DNA of 46,844 nucleotides from NCBI GenBank assembly GCA_036376135.1, contig DASVAW010000054.1:1-46844 (forward strand), read 5' to 3'. The stretch is from Candidatus Polarisedimenticolaceae bacterium. Lineage in GTDB: Bacteria; Acidobacteriota; Polarisedimenticolia; Polarisedimenticolales; DASRJG01. Positions 40,378 to 46,844 of this stretch are shown one piece after another. Below the pieces are notes generated by a model, which worked only from the letters and a program-made list of their open reading frames with translations, did not search any database and was not told the origin of the DNA. How positions within the stretch are numbered: the stretch's first letter is position 1; every line of letters starts with the position of its first letter. The translations under genes were made by a program, and so were the position numbers.

Positions 40378-41151
40378 TTAAACGACGCCGGCGGCCAGAA
40401 GCACGGCGATCAGCACGAGCATCGCGGCGACGGTGCGCTTCACGGCGCGCAGGGTCACCTTGTGCATCAGCCGCGTGCCGGCGAAGGCGCCGGCGAAGGC
40501 GGCGGCGGTCGCCGCCGCGACGAGCCCGAGGTTCTCGCGCACCCCCGACGCGCTGAAATGCCCGGCGTAGACCGACAGGCGCGTGAGATCGACGAGGCAG
40601 GCGACCGAGATCCCCGTCGCGAGGAACGCCTCCTTCGAGAGGCCGGCCCGGACGAGGAACGCCGCGCGCAGCGCCCCCTGGTGCCCCGACAACCCGCCGA
40701 AGAACCCGCTCAGCAACCCTCCGACAGGAAGCCAGCGCGTCGGGAACTCCAGGCGGTCGGCCGCCGGCGAGATCTCGAGGAGTGCGAAGGCGACCATCAG
40801 CGCCGCCATCGCGAGGTTGATCGGCTCGATCGCGAAGCTGCGCGGGCCCCAGGACCACGTCGCGACGGGAGCGAGCGACGAGAGCCCGACGAGCGCCGCC
40901 GCCCCCGCGAAGGACGCGACGATGGCGGGGATCCCGAAGCGCAGCACGACCCCGCGATCGGCGCGGCGGCCGAGGAGCGCCAGCTTGAACAGGTTGTTGA
41001 GGAGGTGGACGACCGCCGTCATGGCGACCGCCAGGTCGGCCGGGAAGAACAACGCGAACGCCGGCAGCAGGATCGTCCCCAGCCCGAATCCGGAGAACAA
41101 CGTGAGCGCCGAGGCGCCGAGGGCCACGAGCGGAACGAGCAGGAGCTCCAT
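40378..41151 (-). CDS. TauE/SafE-family membrane permease
   Basis: The 257-residue membrane protein has about eight segments in two halves, with the family's Gly-rich patches (LFSGFGLGTILLPAFALFFP at the start and LPVGGLLSGFFGGLSGHQGA in the middle). Members export sulfite, sulfoacetate or related organosulfonates, but the substrate cannot be read here. The stop TAA directly touches the palindromic element. The ATG at 41151 has no clear ribosome site and the gene is divergent from the GNAT gene with 36 bases between. Confidence 0.85.
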   Translation of the reverse strand: MELLLVPLVALGASALTLFSGFGLGTILLPAFALFFPADLAVAMTAVVHLLNNLFKLALLGRRADRGVVLRFGIPAIVASFAGAAALVGLSSLAPVATWSWGPRSFAIEPINLAMAALMVAFALLEISPAADRLEFPTRWLPVGGLLSGFFGGLSGHQGALRAAFLVRAGLSKEAFLATGISVACLVDLTRLSVYAGHFSASGVRENLGLVAAATAAAFAGAFAGTRLMHKVTLRAVKRTVAAMLVLIAVLLAAGVV

Positions 41152-41158
41152 GGCGCGG

Positions 41159-41164
41159 TAGACT
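41159..41164 (+). promoter_or_regulatory. -10-like box upstream of the GNAT gene
   Basis: TAGACT preceded by GGCGCGG lies 23 bases before the ATG at 41188. No -35 match. The short divergent gap leaves little other room for a promoter. Confidence 0.35.
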
Positions 41165-41187
41165 GCGCGATCCGGGAGGGAATCGCC

Positions 41188-41604
41188 ATGGCCCTGACGT
41201 GGATCCACGAGGACAACCCGAGCTGGGACGCCGGCAAGGACCGCATCCTCGGCGGCGCCCCCGCGGGGGTGTTCGACCTTTCGCATCTGCGCCAGGGGAG
41301 CCTCGCCCCGGGCGAGTGGTTCCGCGTCGAGGACGGCGGCGCGATCGTCGGATACGGCTGGATGGACTGCACCTGGGGGGATGCGGAGGTCCTCCTGGCG
41401 GTCGACCCGTCCGCGCGGTCGAGGGGGGTCGGGGCGTTCATCCTCGACGGCCTCGAGAAGGAAGCCGCCTCGCGCGGCCTGAACTACCTCTACAACGCCG
41501 TGCGCCCCACGCACCCGGACGGGGAGCACGTGACGCGCTGGCTCGTCTCGCACGGATTCGCGCCGTCGGGGGACGGCCTGCTCAAACGCCGCGTGCACCG
41601 CTGA
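41188..41604 (+). CDS. GNAT-family N-acetyltransferase
   Basis: The 138-residue protein has the GNAT acetyl-CoA loop in LLAVDPSARSRGVGAFILDG (R-x-x-G-x-G type), followed by helix LEKEAASRG and strand NYLYNAVRP, and ends GFAPSGDGLLKRRV, a typical last strand. The acceptor substrate is unknown. GGGAGGG lies 7 bases before the ATG. The EamA gene begins 52 bases downstream on the same strand. Confidence 0.85.
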   Translation: MALTWIHEDNPSWDAGKDRILGGAPAGVFDLSHLRQGSLAPGEWFRVEDGGAIVGYGWMDCTWGDAEVLLAVDPSARSRGVGAFILDGLEKEAASRGLNYLYNAVRPTHPDGEHVTRWLVSHGFAPSGDGLLKRRVHR

Positions 41605-41656
41605 GGCTCCGTCCACGCGCTGGCGCGAAACCGCCCGCATCGACGTAATCGAGAGC

Positions 41657-42541
41657 ATGGGCGATCGCGCGTTCCGAACGAAGCTCCTACTCGCCTTCGC
41701 GGCGGTTTACCTCATCTGGGGATCGACCTACCTCGCCATCCGCTACGCGGTCGAGACGCTTCCGCCGTTCGGCATGGCGTCGGCGCGGTTTCTCCTCGCG
41801 GGGTCGATCCTCTTCGCCGCGGCTCGCCTTCGGGGCGCCGGCTCCCCGACGCCGCGCATGTGGCGCGACGCGACGATCGTCGGGTCGCTGCTGCTTCTCG
41901 GTGGGAACGGCCTCGTCACCTGGGCCGAGCAGAGGGTTCCCTCGGGGATCGCGGCGCTGATCGTCGCCTGCGTGCCCCTCTTCATGGTCGCCCTCCAGCG
42001 CCGCGTCCCCGGAGTCCGCGAGGGGGCGGGCCTGGCCGGAGGACTGATCGGGATCGTGCTGCTGGTCGGTCGACCCGGGAGCGACGGCGCCGTCGATCTC
42101 CTCGGCGCGGGAGCGCTCGTCCTCGCGTCGCTGTCGTGGGCGGTCGGGTCTCTGTTCTCGCGCCGGGCGGTCCTCCCCGAGTCGGGGCTCCTCGCGACGG
42201 GGATGGAGATGCTCGGCGGCGGCGCCGCGCTCGCGATCGTGTCGCTGCTGCGCGGCGAGCCGGCGTCGTTCGACGCGGCGCGCGTGACCGCCTCGTCCTG
42301 TCTGGCGCTCGCCTACCTCGTGACCTTCGGGGCGATCGTCGGGTACAGCGCGTACATGTGGCTTCTCTCCGCGACGACCCCCGCGCGGGCCGCGACGTAC
42401 GCCTACGTCAACCCCGTCGTCGCCGTGTTCCTCGGCTGGGCGATCGCCGGGGAGCCCCTGACCGGACGCACCGTCGCGGCGGCGGCCGTGATCGTCGTTT
42501 CGGTGGCCCTGATCGTGAGCGCCCCTTCGCGCGGCCGCTAG
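41657..42541 (+). CDS. EamA-family (DMT) transporter
   Basis: The 294-residue protein has ten predicted membrane helices in two EamA repeats. The start AAVYLIWGSTYLAIRYAVET and the second-half YVNPVVAVFLGWAIAGEPL are typical of the YedA/RhaT-like drug/metabolite exporters. Substrate unknown. The ribosome site (GAGAGC) is weak. The stop TAG is part of a -10-like TAGAAT for the next gene. Confidence 0.9.
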   Translation: MGDRAFRTKLLLAFAAVYLIWGSTYLAIRYAVETLPPFGMASARFLLAGSILFAAARLRGAGSPTPRMWRDATIVGSLLLLGGNGLVTWAEQRVPSGIAALIVACVPLFMVALQRRVPGVREGAGLAGGLIGIVLLVGRPGSDGAVDLLGAGALVLASLSWAVGSLFSRRAVLPESGLLATGMEMLGGGAALAIVSLLRGEPASFDAARVTASSCLALAYLVTFGAIVGYSAYMWLLSATTPARAATYAYVNPVVAVFLGWAIAGEPLTGRTVAAAAVIVVSVALIVSAPSRGR

Positions 42542-42544
42542 AAT
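42539..42544 (+). promoter_or_regulatory. -10-like box upstream of the MscS gene
   Basis: TAGAAT preceded by GGCCGC overlaps the EamA stop codon and lies 24 bases before the MscS ATG. No -35 match. Confidence 0.35.
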
Positions 42545-42568
42545 GCCGCGATCGGAGGTCGCTCACGC

Positions 42569-44437
42569 ATGCGTCGACTCGCCGCGCTCGTCCTCGTCCT
42601 CGGCACGTCCGCTCCCGCGCTCGCGCAGGCGGATGCCTCCAAACGCAGGCTGCTGGCGGGAGCGGGGGCCGTCGCGACCACCGGCGCGGCGGCCGATTCC
42701 GCGCCGAAGGAGGAGGCGGCGCCGGGGTTTCTCCCGCTTCCAAGCAAGCTGATCGCGGAGGCCGGCGGCACGAGCGGCGCGGAGGTCGCGGGCCCCGATA
42801 CGCCGCGCGGCGCGGTCGTCGCGTACCTGCGCGCGTCGCGGGCCCGGAGCTGGGCGGAGGCCGCGCACTACCTCGACCTCGCGGACGTTCCCGAGGCGGA
42901 GCGGGCCGCCGCGGGTCCCATGCTCGCGCGCCGGCTGAAGATCGTCCTCGACCAGAAGTTGTGGATCGACACGAGCTCCCTGTCGCCGCTGCCCGGCGGC
43001 GAGCCCGAGGACGGACTTCCGGACGAAGTCGACCGGGTGGGCGCCATCGAGGCGGATGGGACCTCCTACGAGATCAACCTCTGGAAGCGCGAGCCGGAGC
43101 CGGGGAAGTTCGTCTGGCAGTTCACGCCCGGAACCCTCAGGCGCCTCGAGCCCCTGTACGAGGCTTACGGCTGGGGGGCGCTGGGCGACCGGATCCCGGA
43201 CTGGCTGACGGGGACCCGGGTCGGCAACGTCGCGGCGTGGCAGTGGATCGGCCTCGTCCTCCTCGCCGCGATCGCCTACGGCCTCTCGTTCTCGGTCAAC
43301 TGGACCTTCTACCGCGTCCTTCGATTCATCACGCGGCGCACCCATACGACCCTCGACGACGTCGTCATCGACGCGGCCTACCGACCCGTGCGCGGAATGA
43401 TGGCGCTGCTGCTGTTCATCGTGGGGTCGGTGGTGCTGCACCTGTCGATCCCGGCGCGGCAGGGGGTGATGCGCCTCGCGGGGCTGATCTGGATCGCGCT
43501 CGTGGCGTGGGCGCTCGTCCGCCTGGTCGACGGATTGCTCCACACGATCACCCGACGGATGGTCGAGCAGGGGAGATCGGAGTCCCTCGCGACCCTGGCG
43601 GTCATGCGCCGCACCCTCAAGGCGCTCGTGATCTTCCTCGCCGTCCTGGCCGCGCTGCAGAACTGGGGCGTGAACGTCAGCTCGCTGCTGGCCGGGCTCG
43701 GGATCGTCGGCATCGCGGTGTCGCTCGCCGCCCAGAAGACGATCGAGAACGTCTTCGGCGGGATCGTGCTCTCGGCCGACCAGCCGGTCCGGGTCGGCGA
43801 CTTCTGCCGCTTCGGCGACAAGGAGGGGACGATCGAGGACATCGGCCTGCGCTCCACGCGGGTGCGCACCCTCGACCGCACGGTGATCTCGGTTCCGAAC
43901 GCGGAGTTCTCGACCGTCCAGATCGAGAACTTCAACGTGCGCGACAAGATCCGCCTGCGCACGGTGCTGAACCTGCGTTACGAGACGACGCCGGACCAGC
44001 TGCGTTTCCTGCTCACGAATCTGCGCGAGTTGCTTCTCGCGCACCCGAAGGTCGACCCGGAGGGGCTGCGCGTGCGTTTCATCGCCTTCGGCGCCGCCTC
44101 GCTGGACGTCGAGGTCCTCGCGTACGTCCAGTCGCGCGACTTCAACGAGTTCGCGGCGATCCGCGAGGACATCCTCCTGCGGGTGATGGACCTCGTCGGC
44201 GCCGCCGGGACCGGCTTCGCCTTCCCGTCGCAGACCCTGTACCTGCGGCGCGACGCCGGCAACGACGAGGAGGCGAGGACGCGGGCGGAATCGCAGGTCC
44301 GCGACTGGCGCTCCCGCGGGACGCTCCCCTTCCCGGAGATCCCGCCCGAGCGCGCGACCGAGCTTCGCGGCACCCTCGACTACCCGCCCAGGGGGTCCGG
44401 CGAAGCCCCGCCCCCGAAACCCGTCGAGGAAGGGTAG
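42569..44437 (+). CDS. MscS-family mechanosensitive channel with large periplasmic N-terminus
   Basis: The 622-residue protein begins with a signal peptide (MRRLAALVLVLGTSAPALAQA). Residues about 25-215 are a soluble periplasmic domain (PDTPRGAVVAYLRASRAR, AAHYLDLADVP), then membrane helices between about 225 and 370. The pore helix and beta domain are canonical MscS: LLAGLGIVGIAVSLAAQKTI, then NVFGGIVLSADQPVRVGDF and GTIEDIGLRSTRVRTLDRTV and PNAEFST. It opens under membrane tension during osmotic downshock. GGAGGT lies 9 bases before the ATG. It is far longer than E. coli MscS (286 residues), more like the YnaI/MscM-type forms. Confidence 0.92.
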   Translation: MRRLAALVLVLGTSAPALAQADASKRRLLAGAGAVATTGAAADSAPKEEAAPGFLPLPSKLIAEAGGTSGAEVAGPDTPRGAVVAYLRASRARSWAEAAHYLDLADVPEAERAAAGPMLARRLKIVLDQKLWIDTSSLSPLPGGEPEDGLPDEVDRVGAIEADGTSYEINLWKREPEPGKFVWQFTPGTLRRLEPLYEAYGWGALGDRIPDWLTGTRVGNVAAWQWIGLVLLAAIAYGLSFSVNWTFYRVLRFITRRTHTTLDDVVIDAAYRPVRGMMALLLFIVGSVVLHLSIPARQGVMRLAGLIWIALVAWALVRLVDGLLHTITRRMVEQGRSESLATLAVMRRTLKALVIFLAVLAALQNWGVNVSSLLAGLGIVGIAVSLAAQKTIENVFGGIVLSADQPVRVGDFCRFGDKEGTIEDIGLRSTRVRTLDRTVISVPNAEFSTVQIENFNVRDKIRLRTVLNLRYETTPDQLRFLLTNLRELLLAHPKVDPEGLRVRFIAFGAASLDVEVLAYVQSRDFNEFAAIREDILLRVMDLVGAAGTGFAFPSQTLYLRRDAGNDEEARTRAESQVRDWRSRGTLPFPEIPPERATELRGTLDYPPRGSGEAPPPKPVEEG

Positions 44438-44441
44438 ATCC

Positions 44442-46622
44442 CTACGGGCAGGCCGCCTCCCGCGGGGCGCCCCCCGAGGTCGCGCCGAGCGAGCCCGCGC
44501 CGCCGCAGCCCGCGTCGCGCCCGCGGACGAGGTAGCCGAATCCGGCCCCGTCGAGCGGAATGGCGGCGTCGTCCCACGGCGCGCCCGCGAGCCCCGAGGC
44601 CACGCACCCGCCGTACCCGGAGGGGATCGAGGCGAGATCGCCGCGCACCACCTCGTAGCTGTCCGAGCGCGCCGCCCCGGGCCACGACAACCGGGTCATG
44701 CCGGCATTGGGCTCGAGCGTGAGCGCCGCGACCTCCTCCGGCGTCCCCTGCGTCGCGTCGAAGGCGGCGCAGTCGGAGGCGTCGTCGAGCAGGTCGTCGT
44801 CGTCGTCGCCGTCGCAGGCGTCCCCCGCGCCGTCGACGTCGAAATCGAGCTGCCCCGCGTTCGCGATCGCCACGCAGTTGTCGTTGCGGTCGGGCACCCC
44901 GTCCACGTCGGCGTCGGCGAGAGGGATCTGCGTCTCGCCGTTCTTCAGGATCCAGTCGTCCTGGTCGAAGATCACGTTCGTCACGGGAACGCCGGTCGTG
45001 AGCACGAAATCCTGGTCGGCGGCGTCGTTCCACACCGTGCGGACGTCGTTCCCCGCGCCGGTGACGAGCGTGAGCCGCACGGGCATCGTGAAGGTCCCGG
45101 CGTTGGTCTGGATCTGCCGGATCCGCACGTAGGTCCGGAAGACCCCGCCTCCCGCGTCGGCGTTCTTGAAGCCGAATTCATAGACGGGCGAGTTTCCGTT
45201 GTAGACCCACTCCTGGAAGAAGAAGTCGAGGCCCGCCCCGTGCCGCGCCTCCATCGTCGCCTGGAACTGCGCGGTCGTCCCCGTGCCGTCCCGCCGCTGC
45301 TGATACCAGTCGCGCAGCCCGAGGAAGAACGGACCGTCCCCCATGACCCCGCGCAGCATGTGAAGGACCCAGCCCCCCTTGTCGTAGACCGTCGAGCCGA
45401 ACAGGTCGACCGGGTCGTAGACGGTCCCCGCGAAGTTCGACGAGTAGAGGGAATTCATGTAGCTGCGGTACTGCGACGCCCCGCCGAGGTGCTCGGCCCA
45501 CAGCGCCTCGGAGAAGGTCGCGAACCCTTCGTTGAGCCAGACCTCCGGCCACGTGTGCGGGCTGATGGAGTCTCCCCACCATTGGTGCGCGAGCTCGTGC
45601 GCGATGATGTAGTCGTAATTGTGCCCGCCGTTGATGAGCGAGTACCCGTAGGAGGTGTTGGTGGTGTGCTCCATCCCCCCCGAGAAGGGGAAGGCGCTCA
45701 TCCCGTACTTGTCCTCGAGGAACGGGTACTCGCCGAACTTCTGCGCGTAATACTCGATCATCGGGACGGTGGGCGTGAACGAAACCTGCGCGTCGGCGAG
45801 GTCCTCCGGATACACGTAGTACTCGACCGGCATCGTGGTGACGCCGTCGAGCGCCGTGTAGGTGTGCGAGAAGCTCGCGTAGTCGGTTCCGGCGATCGAC
45901 ACGAGGTAGGTCGTCAGCGGCCGCGTGGGCTTCCATTGGTACTGCGTCCGCCGGCCCCTCTTGACCGTCCCGATGAGCTTCCCGTTCCCGGTCGCGGTCC
46001 AGCCCTCTCCGACCGTCCACCACTCCTCGACCGTCGCCTTGTCGTCCGGCCGGTCCTTGCACGGCCACCACGTCCGCGCGCCCTCCGGCTCCGAGAGCGA
46101 CCAGACCGCGGCTCCTCCGCCGAAGCCCCCGCGGTTCCAGCCGAACGATCCGAAACCCACCGACTGCGGGGTCCCCGAGTAGGCGATCGTGAGATCGGCC
46201 TGCTCGTCCAGGGCGAGCGGCGTGTTGAGCGTGATCGTGAGGAGGTTGTTCTGGTGGGTGTGCGCGAGGTTGGTCCCGCCCCGCTTCACGCTCGACACCG
46301 ACATGTTGTCGTAGAGGTCGAAGGGGACCGTCGTGAGCGACGGGACGAGGCTCTTCACCGTCGCGGTGACCGTTCCGCTCACGTTGCGGCTCGACAGGGT
46401 GAACTCGAGGTCGAGAAAGTAGTGGAGGACGTCGAAGTCCTCCTGGGCCTCCCACGCCTCCGCGGCGGCCCGGGTCTTCGGGCCGAGCGGCGGGATATAG
46501 GACTTGTGGTTCTTGCGGAACTCCGCCCGTTCCTCCGGGGAGGGGATGATCAGCGGTTCGGCGGCGGAAACGAAGAGAGATGAGAAGCAGGCGAGCAGGA
46601 GCAGGGCACACGAACGGCGCAT
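44442..46622 (-). CDS. Secreted M1-family aminopeptidase with C-terminal fibronectin-like module
   Basis: The 726-residue protein has a signal peptide (MRRSCALLLLACFSSLFVSA). It is an M1 gluzincin: exopeptidase motif GGMEH (315-319), zinc site HELAH (342-346) and the third ligand Glu365 in VWLNEGFATF, 18 residues after the second His. The final 150 residues are a thrombospondin-3-like stretch (DADVDGVPDRNDNC ... DACDGDDDDD) followed by the fibronectin-like module EVAALTLEPNAGMTRLSW...REAACP shared with two propeller proteins here. It likely trims peptides outside the cell or in the periplasm. GGGGGGA precedes the ATG at 46622. It is divergent from the ArsR-type gene. Confidence 0.93.
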   Translation of the reverse strand: MRRSCALLLLACFSSLFVSAAEPLIIPSPEERAEFRKNHKSYIPPLGPKTRAAAEAWEAQEDFDVLHYFLDLEFTLSSRNVSGTVTATVKSLVPSLTTVPFDLYDNMSVSSVKRGGTNLAHTHQNNLLTITLNTPLALDEQADLTIAYSGTPQSVGFGSFGWNRGGFGGGAAVWSLSEPEGARTWWPCKDRPDDKATVEEWWTVGEGWTATGNGKLIGTVKRGRRTQYQWKPTRPLTTYLVSIAGTDYASFSHTYTALDGVTTMPVEYYVYPEDLADAQVSFTPTVPMIEYYAQKFGEYPFLEDKYGMSAFPFSGGMEHTTNTSYGYSLINGGHNYDYIIAHELAHQWWGDSISPHTWPEVWLNEGFATFSEALWAEHLGGASQYRSYMNSLYSSNFAGTVYDPVDLFGSTVYDKGGWVLHMLRGVMGDGPFFLGLRDWYQQRRDGTGTTAQFQATMEARHGAGLDFFFQEWVYNGNSPVYEFGFKNADAGGGVFRTYVRIRQIQTNAGTFTMPVRLTLVTGAGNDVRTVWNDAADQDFVLTTGVPVTNVIFDQDDWILKNGETQIPLADADVDGVPDRNDNCVAIANAGQLDFDVDGAGDACDGDDDDDLLDDASDCAAFDATQGTPEEVAALTLEPNAGMTRLSWPGAARSDSYEVVRGDLASIPSGYGGCVASGLAGAPWDDAAIPLDGAGFGYLVRGRDAGCGGAGSLGATSGGAPREAACP

Positions 46623-46651
46623 GAAGTCCCCCCGAAGTGGAAAACCGGCGG

Positions 46652-46658
46652 ATATATA
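46652..46658 (-). promoter_or_regulatory. -10-like box upstream of the M1 aminopeptidase
   Basis: Minus-strand TATATAT preceded by TTGGCG lies about 30 bases before the ATG at 46622. No clear -35. Confidence 0.4.
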
Positions 46659-46692
46659 CGCCAAACGGTCCGAACAAAAATCGTGTCCCGCT

Positions 46693-46724
46693 ATATTGAC
46701 AGTCATCGATATAAGTCGTATCCT
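46693..46724 (+). promoter_or_regulatory. Promoter and likely self-operator of the ArsR-type gene
   Basis: A perfect -35 TTGACA (46696-46701), a 17-base spacer and TATCCT (46719-46724) lie 10 bases before the ATG. An inverted repeat ATATTGA-N6-TCGATAT (46693-46699 and 46706-46712, one mismatch) covers the -35 and spacer, the place and form expected for an autorepressing ArsR/SmtB operator. Confidence 0.65.
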
Positions 46725-46734
46725 CCCCGGCGTC

Positions 46735-46844
46735 ATGGTCAAACGCGCCCTCAAGGTCCTGAACCCCCTCGCCGGCTGCTGCCCCCCCGGCGTTCCCCCC
46801 GGGGAAGTCCCCGCGGTCGCCGACTGGGTGCCGGTCCTCAAGGC
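46735..46844 (+). CDS. ArsR-type metalloregulator (5' part only)
   Basis: The reading frame runs off the right edge after 36 codons. The visible residues begin MVKRALKVLNPLAGCCPPG and include a Cys-Cys pair (15-16), like the N-terminal cysteines of some arsenite-sensing ArsR proteins, then end DWVPVLKA, where ArsR proteins usually continue into ALADPTRL. The DNA-binding domain is outside the window, so the call rests on this start and on the operator-like promoter. It may be a short leaderless transcript because the -10 box is only 10 bases from the ATG. Confidence 0.6.
   Translation, partial: MVKRALKVLNPLAGCCPPGVPPGEVPAVADWVPVLK

Overview
The window is about 46.8 kb of very GC-rich chromosomal DNA. 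It is packed with genes and shows no phage, integrase, transposase, rRNA, tRNA or CRISPR array. Outer-membrane proteins (two OmpW-like barrels, an OmpA/OprF-like protein, a protease ending in a barrel), a lipoprotein and many secreted multidomain proteins point to a diderm, Gram-negative-type bacterium. The style (high GC, thrombospondin-3-like repeats, Asp-box propellers, and a shared C-terminal fibronectin-like module) resembles environmental Acidobacteriota such as Thermoanaerobaculia or Polarisedimenticolia. That placement is an inference and was not tested by any search.

Layout. Positions 1-7645 (+) hold a secreted repeat protein cut by the window edge, an intrinsic terminator, then a von Willebrand A protein and a large Asp-box propeller protein. 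Positions 7728-12100 (+) form a tight operon: a KimA-like potassium importer, two TrkA/RCK-like proteins and an orphan ModC-like ATPase. Positions 12142-15697 (+) hold an Asp-box lipoprotein and an OmpW-like porin, closed by a strong terminator. From 32058 down to 15752 every gene is on the minus strand: polyphosphate kinase, an endonuclease/phosphatase-fold protein, an RsbW-like kinase, a STAS protein, an ECF sigma factor, a membrane protein with a nonapeptide-repeat domain, a metallopeptidase-propeller-barrel protein, a PrsW-like intramembrane protease, a POT-type transporter, GltB and an acyl-CoA dehydrogenase. Positions 32139-35644 (+) hold an rRNA-methyltransferase-like protein and a membrane-fused spermidine-synthase-like protein. 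Acetyl-CoA synthetase (-) follows. Positions 38028-40196 (+) hold two outer-membrane proteins, and a 127-bp palindromic element lies just after. The right end holds a TauE/SafE permease (-), a GNAT acetyltransferase, an EamA exporter and an MscS channel (+), an M1 aminopeptidase (-), and the start of an ArsR-type regulator (+) that runs off the window.

How the genes may work together. The most striking unit is 22800-29053 (-). Partner-switching proteins, an ECF sigma factor, a single-pass membrane protein in the anti-sigma position, an exported zinc-protease-like barrel protein and a PrsW-type protease lie in one run, several joined by 4-base start/stop overlaps. This looks like a self-contained envelope-to-nucleus-region signalling cascade by regulated proteolysis. 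The sensor part would be the 20-unit nonapeptide-repeat domain. The second unit of interest is the KimA-TrkA-TrkA potassium module with an orphan ModC.

Starts were chosen by ribosome-binding sites, signal peptides and overlaps. All domain names are from reading the protein sequence, not from searches.
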